Below, one piece after another: positions 21,251-30,663 of a stretch of 64,000 bases of DNA. Under the pieces are notes generated by a model, which saw only the letters and a program-made list of their open reading frames with translations, did not search any database and was not told the DNA's origin. Source of the stretch: Psychrobacter sp. ANT_WB68 (GTDB lineage: Bacteria > Pseudomonadota > Gammaproteobacteria > Pseudomonadales > Moraxellaceae). Location: NCBI RefSeq assembly GCF_008369115.1, contig NZ_VOAZ01000005.1, forward strand, positions 1 through 64,000, written 5' to 3'. The stretch's first letter is position 1. Every line of letters begins with the position of its first letter. Made by a program: the position numbers and the translations under genes.

Positions 21251-21395
21251 CTTATAAAGCAAATTCTATTGCCAAAAATAAGTTTACTATTCATCGCTGG
21301 CATGCAAGGGTGAAAATAACTAAAATAAAAACCCTGTTAATCCTCGTAAGCACTAAGCTTAGGACGATTTTTTATCATTACTTGAGAATTTTTTC

Positions 21396-22670
21396 ATGTC
21401 CCCTACCAGCAGCCTGACCATACTTGAAATCAGCGCCATTTTTTTATCCATCACCGCCTTACTGACTTATGTGAATCATCGCTTTATAGGTCTACCAACG
21501 ACGATTGGCGTGATGGTCATCTCCATCTTATTATCTATTGGCGCCATATTTCTAGGCTTTTTAGGGTTTGATCAGCTTATTGATTATGAGGTTAGCTTAT
21601 TAGAGCAGCTTGATTTTACTGAAGTCTTATTAGACGGTATGCTCTCTATGCTGCTATTTGCCGGTGCTTTACATGTCAATATTAACGACTTAAAGCGTTA
21701 TAAACTGCCCATCGGCATTCTTGCTTGTATCGGTACCATCGCATCAGCGTTATTAATTGCCGCCGCCCTGTACTTTATGCTACCGCTCTTTGGTTTTGGC
21801 TTGTCGTTTCTTTGGTGTTTGTTGTTCGGCGCTCTGATATCGCCGACCGATCCTATTGCCGTGATGGGTATCCTCTCATCCGCAGGTGCACCAAAAAGTA
21901 TTGAAACCGTCATCGCAGGTGAGTCATTATTTAATGACGGTATCGGTGTGGTTATTTTTGTACTGCTGCTGGGTATTTTATCAAGTGGCGATATCCCAAC
22001 GGCCAATTACGTGGCACATACTTTAGCCGTTGAAGCCGGTGGCGGGATTATCTTTGGTCTGGTACTCGGGGCAATTTTGTATTACATGCTCAAAAGCATC
22101 GACAGCTACCAAGAAGAAGTCTTATTAACGCTTGCAGGTGTGATAGGTGGTTATGCGCTGGCTAGCCACTGGCATTTATCAGGTCCACTTGCCATGGTAA
22201 TGATGGGATTAATGGTTGGTAATCGTGGACGAGCATTGGCAATGAGCGATAAGACGCGTCATTATATTGATTTATTTTGGGAGTTAATCGATGAGATTTT
22301 AAACGCAATTTTATTTGTGTTAATTGGGCTTGAAGTAGTGATGATTGCTTATTCGGGCAACCTATTTATCGCCGCTGGTTTGACGATTATCATTGCCCTA
22401 CTTGCGCGCTTTATTGTCGTCGGCATGACCACCAAAACCTTTCATCGTCAGCTCGATTTGCCGACAGGCGCTTGGAAAGTGCTGACATGGGGCGGATTAC
22501 GTGGTGGTATCTCCGTTGCTTTGGTCTTGCAGCTACCGTTGGGAACCGAGCGAGATATTTTATTGGCGCTCACTTATGCAGTGGTGATATTTTCTATTTT
22601 GGTACAAGGGTTGAGCGTTGGTAAAGTGGCGAAAAGCATTCGTGCGGATGAGAAAGTAGCAAAGATATAA
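21396..22670 (+). CDS. CPA1-family sodium/proton antiporter (NhaP-like)
   Basis: A monovalent cation/proton antiporter of the CPA1 family, exchanging Na+ or K+ for protons across the inner membrane. About 12 hydrophobic segments cover the 424 residues. The functional helix carries SPTDPIAVMGIL (T151-D-P153) and the diagnostic AGESLFNDG (G175-E-S-L-F-N-D181), whose Asp is the expected ion-binding carboxylate. Later the WGGLRGGISVALVLQLP block contains the conserved Arg. There is only a short tail with no regulatory RCK or cyclic-nucleotide domain, unlike long NhaP proteins. The specific cation cannot be told from sequence. The gene ends at a strong bidirectional hairpin. Confidence 0.9.
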   Translation: MSPTSSLTILEISAIFLSITALLTYVNHRFIGLPTTIGVMVISILLSIGAIFLGFLGFDQLIDYEVSLLEQLDFTEVLLDGMLSMLLFAGALHVNINDLKRYKLPIGILACIGTIASALLIAAALYFMLPLFGFGLSFLWCLLFGALISPTDPIAVMGILSSAGAPKSIETVIAGESLFNDGIGVVIFVLLLGILSSGDIPTANYVAHTLAVEAGGGIIFGLVLGAILYYMLKSIDSYQEEVLLTLAGVIGGYALASHWHLSGPLAMVMMGLMVGNRGRALAMSDKTRHYIDLFWELIDEILNAILFVLIGLEVVMIAYSGNLFIAAGLTIIIALLARFIVVGMTTKTFHRQLDLPTGAWKVLTWGGLRGGISVALVLQLPLGTERDILLALTYAVVIFSILVQGLSVGKVAKSIRADEKVAKI

Positions 22671-22707
22671 GTTTTAAATAGTAGTGTTGTAGTCATTTTA
22701 ATAAAAC

Positions 22708-22745
22708 AAAAGCCAGTATAAGCATCATCGCTTATACTGGCTTTT
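22708..22745. terminator. Bidirectional terminator after the antiporter gene
   Basis: A 16-bp perfect stem beginning AAAAGCCAGTATAAGC with a six-base loop separates convergent genes; T runs follow on both strands. Confidence 0.93.
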
Positions 22746-22774
22746 TTATGTCTGTTTAACTTTTACTTTCGTCT

Positions 22775-23332
22775 TTATATCAAACCTTTACGTTTCATAT
22801 TACGATAAACCACGATCACAATAATAATATTTGATACTAAGATGGCAAGTTTAAACCAGTCAAACGGGCTAGCAAACAGATAATAGAGTTCGATAGGAAT
22901 AAATATCCCATAGCCTAACACCCCAAACCAATAAGCCCACGTTTTGTCTTGCCACAAACCATAAGCTTCAAGGAAACGCAGACTGGCATAAGTAAAAATT
23001 ATCAACAAGAATACTGGCCAATTTTTACTTGCCTGCTGTGCAATACGTACCGCACTATCAACTTGCGGTGCCAATAGCTGACCAAAGGTCTGTTGCCAAG
23101 AAGTGGTCGCCGTCGTTAGCCAATGCTCAAGGTCGCTATGCCACGACCATAAAGCGCCTGCTCCTAATAGCGCACCAACGCCTTTGATTACTTCATATAT
23201 GGCGACCGCTTTGATGGATTCGCTAGAGGTACTAGCGCTACCACGCGGTATATGCTGCTGTCTGACTATATCTAGGTCTTTATCCTTCGAGGACGGCGGC
23301 AGACTGTCATCCTGTCGGGGCAAGTTAGCCAA
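22775..23332 (-). CDS. DUF2127 inner-membrane protein
   Basis: A protein of about 185 residues fitting DUF2127. After a polar N-terminal stretch it shows the family opening AIYEVIKGVGALLGAGALW, then a central amphipathic part, and three more hydrophobic segments (WPVFLLIIFTYASLRFLEAYGLW, WAYWFGVLGYGIFIPIELYYLF, WFKLAILVSNIIIVIVVYRNMKRKG). The motif RFLEAYGLW followed by IPIELYYL is typical. The start is taken as a TTG at 23332 with GGAG six bases upstream, overlapping the end of the pyrC-like gene by eight bases; the frame opens at a TTG at 23347. That overlap suggests co-transcription with the pyr genes. Function is unknown. Confidence 0.72.
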   Translation of the reverse strand: MANLPRQDDSLPPSSKDKDLDIVRQQHIPRGSASTSSESIKAVAIYEVIKGVGALLGAGALWSWHSDLEHWLTTATTSWQQTFGQLLAPQVDSAVRIAQQASKNWPVFLLIIFTYASLRFLEAYGLWQDKTWAYWFGVLGYGIFIPIELYYLFASPFDWFKLAILVSNIIIVIVVYRNMKRKGLI

Positions 23333-24536
23333 AGAAAGTCTCCACAACGCGACCTTTCAACTGCTGATTAAAGAATGGCGTATTTTTACCACTTGACAGC
23401 ATAGATTCTGTGGTCACTTGCCACTCAAGATTTGGATCAACCAGTACGGCGCCGCCAATGCTTTCATACTGCTCGCTAATACCCGCAATTTTTGCCGGAT
23501 TGAGGCAGATTTTATCGACCAGTTGCTCTAAGGTTAACACCTCATCACGTACCAACTGACACGCCAGCGCCATAAACGTATCAAAGTTTGAGATACCGGG
23601 CGTACTTTCAGCAAACGGTGCTTTTTTAGCGGTACTGTTTAGCGGCTCATGGTGGCTACAAATCGCATCAATGGTACCGTCTTTTAAACCGCGGCGGATG
23701 GCTTGCTGATCGGTATTACTACGCAATGGTGGTAGCACATAGGCTTGGGCATTAAAGCCTTTTAAATTATCATCGGTTAAGTACAGCTGATGCATCGCCA
23801 CATCACAAGTCACCGGTAGGCCTTTGTCTTTAGCCCAGCGCATCAGCTCAATTGAAGACTTACAAGATAACTGGCTAAAATGCGCCGCAATACCCGTTTC
23901 TTCCACCATTAATAACTGCGTTGACAAAGCAACCGTTTCTGCAATCCAAGGAATCCCTTGCAGACCATGATATGACGCGATATAACCCTCATGTGCTACG
24001 CCATCACCAGATAGACTTGGCTCGTCAGGATAAAAGAATACTTTCATATTAAAAGTCGCCGCATATTCCAGTGTACGCAGTAATACTAGGTCATTGCGGA
24101 AAGGGCGACGCGCGTTTGAAACGGCAATGCACCCTCCTTTCTTTAATCCAGCAATATTGGAGGGATTCTCTCCACGAAGTCCTTCTGTCAACGCACCTAA
24201 AATATGCAAATAAATACCGCCATCACCAAGCGCGCGCTCACGTAAGCCTTTCAATAGCGAGCCGTTCTCTAAAATAGGATTAGTATCAGGAGGAATCACC
24301 ACATGCAAAAAACCATTGCCACGGGCAGCGCGCCCTTCTGACTCTAAGGTGCCGTGCTCTTGTTGACCCGGCTCACGTAGGCGTGCGCACAAATCAACCA
24401 AGGGTGGTAATAGCCACATTTCACGCCCCGCTTCGAGTGAAACTAACTTTTCTGTCGCAGCGCTTGGTAGTGATTCTTTAAATGATTGAGGAAGGTGGTG
24501 AATTATCGGTGCATCCGTATTTAACATAGTAGACAT
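23325..24536 (-). CDS. pyrX: Catalytically dead dihydroorotase homologue (PyrC')
   Basis: A dihydroorotase-fold protein paired with pyrB. Active type I enzymes carry D-L-H-x-H-x-R-E-P-G, but here the segment is V47-D-L-C50-A-R52-L-R-E-P-G57: both zinc histidines are lost. The catalytic D-H-A-P-H block reads H295-H-E-P-L299, so the Asp is lost too. The substrate Asn of P-N-T is D (PPDTNP). H219 of AHFS remains. In Pseudomonas an inactive DHOase of this kind holds aspartate transcarbamoylase in a dodecamer, and that structural role is the likely one here. The gene follows pyrB after 60 nt. A working PyrC must be encoded elsewhere. The symbol pyrX/pyrC' follows Pseudomonas usage. Confidence 0.82.
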   Translation of the reverse strand: MSTMLNTDAPIIHHLPQSFKESLPSAATEKLVSLEAGREMWLLPPLVDLCARLREPGQQEHGTLESEGRAARGNGFLHVVIPPDTNPILENGSLLKGLRERALGDGGIYLHILGALTEGLRGENPSNIAGLKKGGCIAVSNARRPFRNDLVLLRTLEYAATFNMKVFFYPDEPSLSGDGVAHEGYIASYHGLQGIPWIAETVALSTQLLMVEETGIAAHFSQLSCKSSIELMRWAKDKGLPVTCDVAMHQLYLTDDNLKGFNAQAYVLPPLRSNTDQQAIRRGLKDGTIDAICSHHEPLNSTAKKAPFAESTPGISNFDTFMALACQLVRDEVLTLEQLVDKICLNPAKIAGISEQYESIGGAVLVDPNLEWQVTTESMLSSGKNTPFFNQQLKGRVVETFFG

Positions 24537-24596
24537 GAGCGTTATTACCGTATCAATAAAATGGGATAAATAAATATAAAAAAGCGAGAAAACGTG

Positions 24597-25670
24597 TTAT
24601 TTACTCACCGCTTGATGAGCGCGCTGACCTTCCATTGCCAGTGATAATACAGCCATACGAATAGCGATCCCGTTGTTTACCTGCTTTAAAATTACAGATT
24701 GGGCACCATCGGCTACGCTTGAGGCAATCTCAACACCGCGGTTCATCGGCCCAGGATGCATCACTAGTGCATCAGGCTTAGCCAGAGCCACCCGTTCAGG
24801 GGTAATACCATAGTGTTTATAGTATTCACTCGATGACGCCAGCAGCGGCGAACCGATACGCTCGTTTTGTATTCTTAATCCCATAATGACATCACAGTCC
24901 GTGACACAGTCATTCATATCTTCATAAACTTGTACGCCGAAACGCTCAATGCCTTTCGGTAATAAGGTACGCGGTGCACAGACACGGATGTCTTTAACAC
25001 CTAAGGTTTGCAGCGCACTGATATCAGAGCGTGCTACCCGTGAATGCTTGATATCACCGACGATAGCCACTGACAATTCTTCAAATGGGCGCGGCGCTTC
25101 ACGGTGAATGGTTAGCATATCAAGCATACCTTGAGTCGGATGTGCATGCCAGCCATCACCGCCGTTGATAATGGCAATATCGGGTGTCACTTCTGTTGCC
25201 ATAAAATGGGCAGCACCTGACGCCGAATGCCGTACCACAAAGATATCTGCCGTCATGGCTTGTAAGTTCCACAAGGTATCACGCAAACTTTCACCTTTTT
25301 TAGTGCTAGAGCGTTCGATATCAATGTTTAATACATTGGCCCCAAGACGCTTTTCAGCGACTTCAAAGGTTGTGCGCGTACGCGTTGACGGTTCAAAAAA
25401 CAAATTCATCACCGTGTAACCTTCAAGCTCAGGCCGATTAATCAGTTGCCCATTTTCATCAAAGAATGTCTCTGCTTTGGCAATAATTGCTTGCAACTGC
25501 GCTTTATTAAGACCTTCTACCCCCAAGAAATGGCGAATACTACCATCGCTATTGAGCTGCGGACGACTTAACGAGGTGTTGAGCTTTTGATGAATAGTAT
25601 CAGGGTCGAATTTAGTATAATCCGTTGGCGAGACTGTCTGGGCTGAGCGGCTATCGATAGAATTTGACAT
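24597..25670 (-). CDS. pyrB: Aspartate carbamoyltransferase catalytic subunit
   Basis: Condenses carbamoyl phosphate with aspartate, the committed step of pyrimidine synthesis. The carbamoyl-phosphate loop [13 protein letters not shown] (S95-T-R-T-R-T100) and the aspartate-side blocks are clear: [35 protein letters not shown] and [13 protein letters not shown]. The 357 residues include a polar N-terminal extension of about 45 residues ahead of the core (HFLGVEGL). In class A ATCases of Pseudomonas such an extension contributes the regulatory nucleotide site. No regulatory subunit gene pyrI is adjacent; the partner is the dead DHOase downstream. Together they should form a dodecameric ATCase. 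Confidence 0.95.
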   Translation of the reverse strand: MSNSIDSRSAQTVSPTDYTKFDPDTIHQKLNTSLSRPQLNSDGSIRHFLGVEGLNKAQLQAIIAKAETFFDENGQLINRPELEGYTVMNLFFEPSTRTRTTFEVAEKRLGANVLNIDIERSSTKKGESLRDTLWNLQAMTADIFVVRHSASGAAHFMATEVTPDIAIINGGDGWHAHPTQGMLDMLTIHREAPRPFEELSVAIVGDIKHSRVARSDISALQTLGVKDIRVCAPRTLLPKGIERFGVQVYEDMNDCVTDCDVIMGLRIQNERIGSPLLASSSEYYKHYGITPERVALAKPDALVMHPGPMNRGVEIASSVADGAQSVILKQVNNGIAIRMAVLSLAMEGQRAHQAVSK

Positions 25671-26084
25671 AATGGCACGTCTTTATTGTTGGTTTATATG
25701 ATTTGATAAGCATCATTGATGCGTTTCTTGGCGATTTATAATCGATAAGCACAGAGACAAGGACATTTTGGCACTTATTTGCTACAATTTACCCCAGTGG
25801 CATTGATAGACATAACACCGTAAAAAACAGAATTCGTCTTCCTCTTGGGCAATAGCCATAGAGCTGTCACAACCATCATTAAAAAATCCGCTTATCCAAA
25901 CGATAAATAAATAATAATAGCGATAGTGTAGCTGATTTTGTGGTCAGGACAAAGATGCCTTACTGGGTATTTAAAAATTTATCCGATTTAAGATTCTTAA
26001 GTGCGACCTAACTCATTTCTTAAACACCCATTTTCTCTTTAACTTTAATAGCATTTATTTCAATAGCATTCATTAGGAAGCATT
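25671..26084. other. Divergent intergenic region pyrB / fbp
   Basis: About 410 nt with no credible gene. Just before fbp there is a short direct repeat (AATAGCATT at about 26047 and 26062), then AGGA six bases ahead of the fbp ATG. I could not recognise a UTP-sensing leader peptide or terminator in front of pyrB. Confidence 0.4.
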
Positions 26085-27068
26085 ATGACAACCTTAGCAA
26101 ACTATCTAAACGCGCATGCAAACAACCCTGCACTCAATGAGGTGATAACTACCGTCACTGATGTCGGTAAGACCATCTCACAGTTATTGAGAAAAGGCGC
26201 GCTAGCAGATATTCTTGGCGAAGCGGGCAATCAAAACGTCCAAGGTGAAGAGCAGAAGAAATTGGACGTGTTGGCTAACGACTTGTTATTAGACGCTTTG
26301 GCAAATAACAGCCATTGTGCGGGTGTTGCTTCAGAAGAGCTCGATGATGCTACCCCTGCCAATGCTAACGGTAGTTTGTTAGTATTATTCGATCCGCTTG
26401 ATGGCTCATCGAATATCGATATTAATATGGCTGTCGGTACTATCTTTTCTATTCTACCGTACCAACGCCAAGGTCAAATCAGTGAGAATGCTGATTTTTT
26501 ACAAGCGGGCAATCAGCAGCTGGCAGCCGGCTACTTACTTTATGGCACATCTACTGTTCTTGCGCTAACGATCACCGATAATGTCGTGATGTTTAGCCTA
26601 GACCCTGATACCAATGACTATGTATTGATAGAAGAAAACGTCACCATCGATGTTGATACTAGCGAATATGCCATCAACGCGTCAAACTATCGCTATTGGC
26701 GCGCACCGATGCAGCAGTATATAGATGAACTCGTTGCTGGCAAAACTGGCGTTCGTGGTCGCGATTTCAATACACGCTGGGTTGCAGCCATGGTTGGCGA
26801 TGTCCATCGTATTTTATGTCGCGGTGGTCTCTTCACTTATCCCTTTGACACTAAGTATGCGAATAAAGCTGGCAAACTACGTCTCATGTACGAAGCCAAC
26901 CCGATGAGCCTATTGATTGAGCGTGCAGGCGGTGCTGCCACTGACGCAGTCAATCGTATCTTAGACATAGAACCAACTGATATTCACCAACGTGTCCCCG
27001 TAGTACTTGGCAGCAAAAATGAAGTTGATTATGTGAAGAATCTACATCTAAATTATGTTGAGAAATAA
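26085..27068 (+). CDS. fbp: Fructose-1,6-bisphosphatase class I
   Basis: Removes the 1-phosphate of fructose 1,6-bisphosphate in gluconeogenesis, a metal-dependent cytoplasmic enzyme. The metal-binding signature D103-P-L-D106-G-S-S-N and the following [13 protein letters not shown] match class I. An upstream Glu pair (ASEELDD) supplies further metal ligands. The sugar-binding region includes NYRYWRAP and [30 protein letters not shown]. The length of 327 residues is typical. AGGA lies at good spacing from the ATG. Psychrobacter-type organisms that live on organic acids depend on gluconeogenesis; that link is inference. Confidence 0.96.
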   Translation: MTTLANYLNAHANNPALNEVITTVTDVGKTISQLLRKGALADILGEAGNQNVQGEEQKKLDVLANDLLLDALANNSHCAGVASEELDDATPANANGSLLVLFDPLDGSSNIDINMAVGTIFSILPYQRQGQISENADFLQAGNQQLAAGYLLYGTSTVLALTITDNVVMFSLDPDTNDYVLIEENVTIDVDTSEYAINASNYRYWRAPMQQYIDELVAGKTGVRGRDFNTRWVAAMVGDVHRILCRGGLFTYPFDTKYANKAGKLRLMYEANPMSLLIERAGGAATDAVNRILDIEPTDIHQRVPVVLGSKNEVDYVKNLHLNYVEK

Positions 27069-27167
27069 ATAATCCAATCAGCCTTTGATGATTCGTATAG
27101 AGCCAAATCAATAGCAACTTTGTACGAGCCATTCATATTTTCTATATTTTTCTCTAAGCGAACTATT

Positions 27168-27962
27168 ATGGTAGCAAATCCCACCGAGCTTATTACCTCA
27201 GATAAAAATACGATGGTCAAGCTAGTAAAGGGCTTGTTGATGCAAGCTCGGCAACGTAAGAAACATGGTCAAACTGTGATTGAGGGCGTTCATCTGATCG
27301 ATGCAGCGCTTCGTAGCGACTATCCGTTTGTTCAAATATTGGTTTCTGAAGCCGCACAGCAGCATCCTGAAGTGCAGCAAGTTCTCACTCGTCTGCCGAC
27401 TTATACGCCTATCTTAACCTTGTCAGATGCACTCTATGAAAGTATTCGTAGCTTAGGCACTGGGATTGATATTATGGCGATTATAAAAGTCCCCACGCCA
27501 AGCTTGTCGATAATTAACGACGACTGCTTGATTCTTAATGATGTCCAAGACAGCGGTAATGTCGGCACCTTGCTACGTACCGCAGCAGCTGTTGGTATTA
27601 AAAACATACTCTGCACCAGGGCTACGGCGCAAGCTTGGTCACCGAAGACGCTAAGGGCTGGTATGGGCGCGCAGTTCGCGCTGACGATATATGAAGGTTT
27701 AAGCGTGCAAGATATTTTGGACTTTGTACAAACGCCGTTATTTGCGACCAGTTCACATACCGATACCGTCATTTATCAACATGACTTAAAAACGCCAATC
27801 GCCTGGATTATGGGACATGAAGGCCAAGGCGTTTGTGATGAGCTGATGCAGTGCGCCACCCCTATCGCTCTACCGCAGCCTAATGGGCAAGAAAGCCTTA
27901 ATGTCGCCATTGCGGGTTCACTATGCTTATATGAGACCTTGCGTCAGAGGAAGTATAGTTAG
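27168..27962 (+). CDS. SpoU/TrmH-family RNA 2'-O-methyltransferase
   Basis: A SPOUT-class methyltransferase that probably 2'-O-methylates rRNA or tRNA. Residues 1-100 form an L30e-like RNA-binding domain (QARQRKKHGQTVIEGVHLIDAAL). The catalytic knot shows motif 1 (DVQDSGNVGTLLRTAAAVGI, with the catalytic Arg in LLRTA), motif 2 (WIMGHEGQGV) and motif 3 (LPQPNGQESLNVAIAGSLCLYE). The family includes RlmB, TrmH and YsgA-like enzymes; RNA target cannot be named. The true start is taken as the ATG at 27168; the frame opens at a TTG at 27120. It follows fbp by 99 nt. Confidence 0.88.
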   Translation: MVANPTELITSDKNTMVKLVKGLLMQARQRKKHGQTVIEGVHLIDAALRSDYPFVQILVSEAAQQHPEVQQVLTRLPTYTPILTLSDALYESIRSLGTGIDIMAIIKVPTPSLSIINDDCLILNDVQDSGNVGTLLRTAAAVGIKNILCTRATAQAWSPKTLRAGMGAQFALTIYEGLSVQDILDFVQTPLFATSSHTDTVIYQHDLKTPIAWIMGHEGQGVCDELMQCATPIALPQPNGQESLNVAIAGSLCLYETLRQRKYS

Positions 27963-27995
27963 CTTTAATGTTGAAAATATTGATAAGCGCCTATT

Positions 27996-28037
27996 AAGAA
28001 ATGACTGACAGCACTATAGCAGTATCAGTCATTTCTT
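27996..28037. terminator. Bidirectional terminator between SpoU and JmjC genes
   Basis: A perfect 13-bp stem AAGAAATGACTGA/TCAGTCATTTCTT with a 16-nt loop lies between convergent genes, followed by ATTTAAG. The T tract is modest. Confidence 0.75.
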
Positions 28038-28072
28038 ATTTAAGAGCAAGCTAAGTTCTTTAATCCTATACC

Positions 28073-29281
28073 TCAGCCTTGTGCTTTTTTGAAACTTTCA
28101 GCATAGTTATTTGGTGCGTTAAAGTTTGTGAAGCTGATGCTAATCGATTTATCCAACCCTTCTACGCAATGCCACCAAGCAATGGGAATGAACAAAGCAT
28201 CACCTGCTTCAATAGTCACTTCAATTGGTGTGACATGCTGCATTAATGGATGGGTTTTTATATCAAAGTTAGGGAAATCCACTTCGCTGTACACATGCAA
28301 GTCGTTATAGATCCAAGGCACTTGCCAAGCTGGAATCAACGTGACTTTTTTACGACCATAGACTTGCACCAACATGTTATTAGTCAAATCATGATGTAGC
28401 GGCGTAAAGGTGCCTTTGGGTCCCATCCAAAAATACGTACTAAAAGCTGCATCATCATCTAACAGCTGTCGGTAACCTTGACCAAAATCACCTATGTCAT
28501 CAAGTGCTGGTCTAATAGTTTCCACGTTTTGTTGCGTGTTATTAGCAGTCATATAATAGTTATTACTTTCACCGTCATTTTCTATCATATTGACAAATTC
28601 AGACATCAGCATCGATTTGCGATACTTATCAGAGTGCCGTTCAAAAAGCGTATCACTCTCGCGATCAAACTGTACCTGAATTTCTGAATCTCCTAAAATG
28701 TCAGCGAAGTATTGTGGATTCCATTTTTTTAGAGCTGGCCAATGATCGATTCCTTTTCTAAGTACGACTGGCTTATGTTTACTATAGTAATCTTTAATAA
28801 ATACATCAAAAGATGGTGTGTCGATTACATCGATTTTTTGATTATATCCAGGATCCAATCTAGCTAAGTCATCACAGGTCTGTAGAAGCCATTCCCGCTT
28901 ATTCAGAATTTGGGAAGATTTAACTCCTGCTTGCAAATAAGGGCTTTTACATGCAGTTTCTAGTTCTAATAAAACCTCTGCATGAGTATAACCTTGTTGC
29001 AGCAATACTTGCGCTATACTATCTTTGCTAACTCCTTGCAATAAATTAGCTCCTACCCATTGCTTTACCTTACTTGGCAACTTTCTAATATTCTGCTTAT
29101 TTTCATTTGCATCTATATTTAAGCCGTTATTCAAAGCTATCTGAATTTGAGTATCCGAAAAATTATTAGCTTTTAGTGTCTGTATAATTACCTCCTTTGA
29201 AATGCCACGCATAATATTTGTGGCAACCCAATCACTCCATTCTTTAGGCAACTGTTCGGTAAAATTCATTGCTACACTCAT
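28073..29281 (-). CDS. JmjC/cupin_8 oxygenase with a duplicated N-terminal module
   Basis: A probable 2-oxoglutarate/Fe(II) protein hydroxylase of the cupin_8 (JmjC-like, FIH-type) family. The catalytic domain covers about residues 150-390: KPVVLRKGIDHWPALKKW opens it, H296-H-D298 in TPLHHDLTNN and H371 in WWHCVEGL give the iron triad, and NNMLVQVYGRKKVTLIP is the family block. Residues 11-50 and 68-107 are a tandem repeat with a 57-residue period: both start LP, then W-V-x-x-N-x-x-x-G-x-S-K-x-x-I-x-Q-x-L, with about 12 of 40 identical positions. Similar short helical modules precede some bacterial cupin_8 proteins; they may bind the protein substrate. AGGAG lies six bases before the ATG. Substrate unknown. 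Confidence 0.8.
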   Translation of the reverse strand: MSVAMNFTEQLPKEWSDWVATNIMRGISKEVIIQTLKANNFSDTQIQIALNNGLNIDANENKQNIRKLPSKVKQWVGANLLQGVSKDSIAQVLLQQGYTHAEVLLELETACKSPYLQAGVKSSQILNKREWLLQTCDDLARLDPGYNQKIDVIDTPSFDVFIKDYYSKHKPVVLRKGIDHWPALKKWNPQYFADILGDSEIQVQFDRESDTLFERHSDKYRKSMLMSEFVNMIENDGESNNYYMTANNTQQNVETIRPALDDIGDFGQGYRQLLDDDAAFSTYFWMGPKGTFTPLHHDLTNNMLVQVYGRKKVTLIPAWQVPWIYNDLHVYSEVDFPNFDIKTHPLMQHVTPIEVTIEAGDALFIPIAWWHCVEGLDKSISISFTNFNAPNNYAESFKKAQG

Positions 29282-29536
29282 TTCTTTCTCCTAACTGTTT
29301 AACAAAGTAACTAGCATATTGATTAGTTTGTAAGATAAGTTTTTATTAGTAAAGTCCATCTCTTACCTAGGTTCTTAATTTCGTCCATATAAAATAGATG
29401 ATAATAATCTTATTTTCACATAACCTATTAAAGATTAGCTAGATATTACTTTAGTTTACTATAGAAGAGTCTCTTATAAAACAGTATCAACAAGTCATAA
29501 GCATACATGTTCTCATAATATTACAGACTAGATATA

Positions 29537-29569
29537 AAAAAACCCGCTATCAATAATAGCGGGTTTTTT
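29537..29569 (-). terminator. Terminator of etfB-etfA
   Basis: A 14-bp stem AAAAAACCCGCTAT/ATAGCGGGTTTTTT with a five-base loop lies 30 nt after the etfA stop. The 255 nt between it and the JmjC gene hold no gene and should carry that gene's promoter. Confidence 0.92.
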
Positions 29570-29599
29570 GTCCTTCGTTACTGATGAAGTAAGTAATGA

Positions 29600-30532
29600 T
29601 TAAATCTTACTAGTCAGCTCAGGCAACGCCTCAAATAAATCAGCTTCTAAGAAATAATCAGCGACGCTAGCAATAGGTGCTTCTGGGTCATTGTTGATCG
29701 CAACGATAACTTTAGAATCTTTCATACCCGCTAAATGCTGAATAGCGCCTGAAATACCTGCTGCGATATATAAATCTGGTGCAACGATTTTACCCGTTTG
29801 ACCAACTTGCATATCGTTTGGCACATAGCCTGCGTCAACTGCGGCACGTGATGCACCAACAGCCGCACCAAGTTTATCAGCCAATGGTTCAATGTACTTA
29901 GTGAAGTTCTCGCCATTTGCCAGCGCACGACCGCCAGAAACCACGATACTTGCTGACGTCAATTCTGGACGGTCAGACTTAGCCATCTCCTCACTTACGA
30001 AACTTGCTTTGCCAAGCTCTTGCACATTATCAAGAGTCTCAACAGTCGCTGAACCACCTTCATTTGCTACTGGATCAAAAGCCGTAGTACGTACGGTTAA
30101 TACCACTTTGTCTTCTGATGTTTTAACGGTTGCTGTCGCGTTACCAGCATAGATAGGACGCTCAAACGTTTGCGCATCTACCACATCAGAGATTTCTGAC
30201 AGCATACTAACGTCAAGTAAAGCGGCAACGCGTGGTAAGAAGTTCTTACCAGTCGTCGTAGCAGGTGCAAGGATATGGCTATAATCACCAGCAATATCAG
30301 CGACCAATAATGCGATGTTGCCAGCCAATTGGTGCTCATAAGCGGCATTGTCTGCTAACAATACTTTAGTCACGCCAGCCACTTTAGCCGCTTCATCAGC
30401 GACCGCTTGGTTACCACTGCCAGCGACCAATACATGGATATCGCCGCCAATTTTCTGAGCGGCAGCGATTGTATTCAAAGTTGCCTTTTTTAGACTGGCA
30501 TTGTCGTGTTCTGCATATACCAAAATTGCCAT
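29600..30532 (-). CDS. etfA: Electron transfer flavoprotein alpha subunit
   Basis: FAD-binding subunit of the ETF heterodimer, which passes electrons from acyl-CoA and other dehydrogenases to ETF:quinone oxidoreductase. The N-terminal domain starts MAILVYAEHDNASLKKATLNTIAAAQKIGG. The C-terminal FAD domain has VVSGGRALANGENF, GASRAAVDAGYVPNDMQVGQTGK, the signature block LYIAAGISGAIQHLAGMKDS and VIVAINNDPEAPI. The length of 310 residues is usual. It lies 131 nt downstream of etfB, with AAGGAT before its own ATG. The partner quinone oxidoreductase gene is not in the window. Confidence 0.96.
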   Translation of the reverse strand: MAILVYAEHDNASLKKATLNTIAAAQKIGGDIHVLVAGSGNQAVADEAAKVAGVTKVLLADNAAYEHQLAGNIALLVADIAGDYSHILAPATTTGKNFLPRVAALLDVSMLSEISDVVDAQTFERPIYAGNATATVKTSEDKVVLTVRTTAFDPVANEGGSATVETLDNVQELGKASFVSEEMAKSDRPELTSASIVVSGGRALANGENFTKYIEPLADKLGAAVGASRAAVDAGYVPNDMQVGQTGKIVAPDLYIAAGISGAIQHLAGMKDSKVIVAINNDPEAPIASVADYFLEADLFEALPELTSKI

Positions 30533-30663
30533 TATTTTTATCCTTTATTTATTCGTATCATCTATACATGCGGTTGTGGGTATACAAAGACACTTTATGT
30601 CCAACTTCAATAAAAACTGTTTAAGACATCATGACTTTGTACTAGATAGGCGCTAGCAAAGTA

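Noticed and set aside
21343..21376. CTAAGCTTAG palindrome followed by a T-run after the DUF2254 gene
   Set aside because: The stem is only five base pairs with no loop, so it is too weak to call a terminator.
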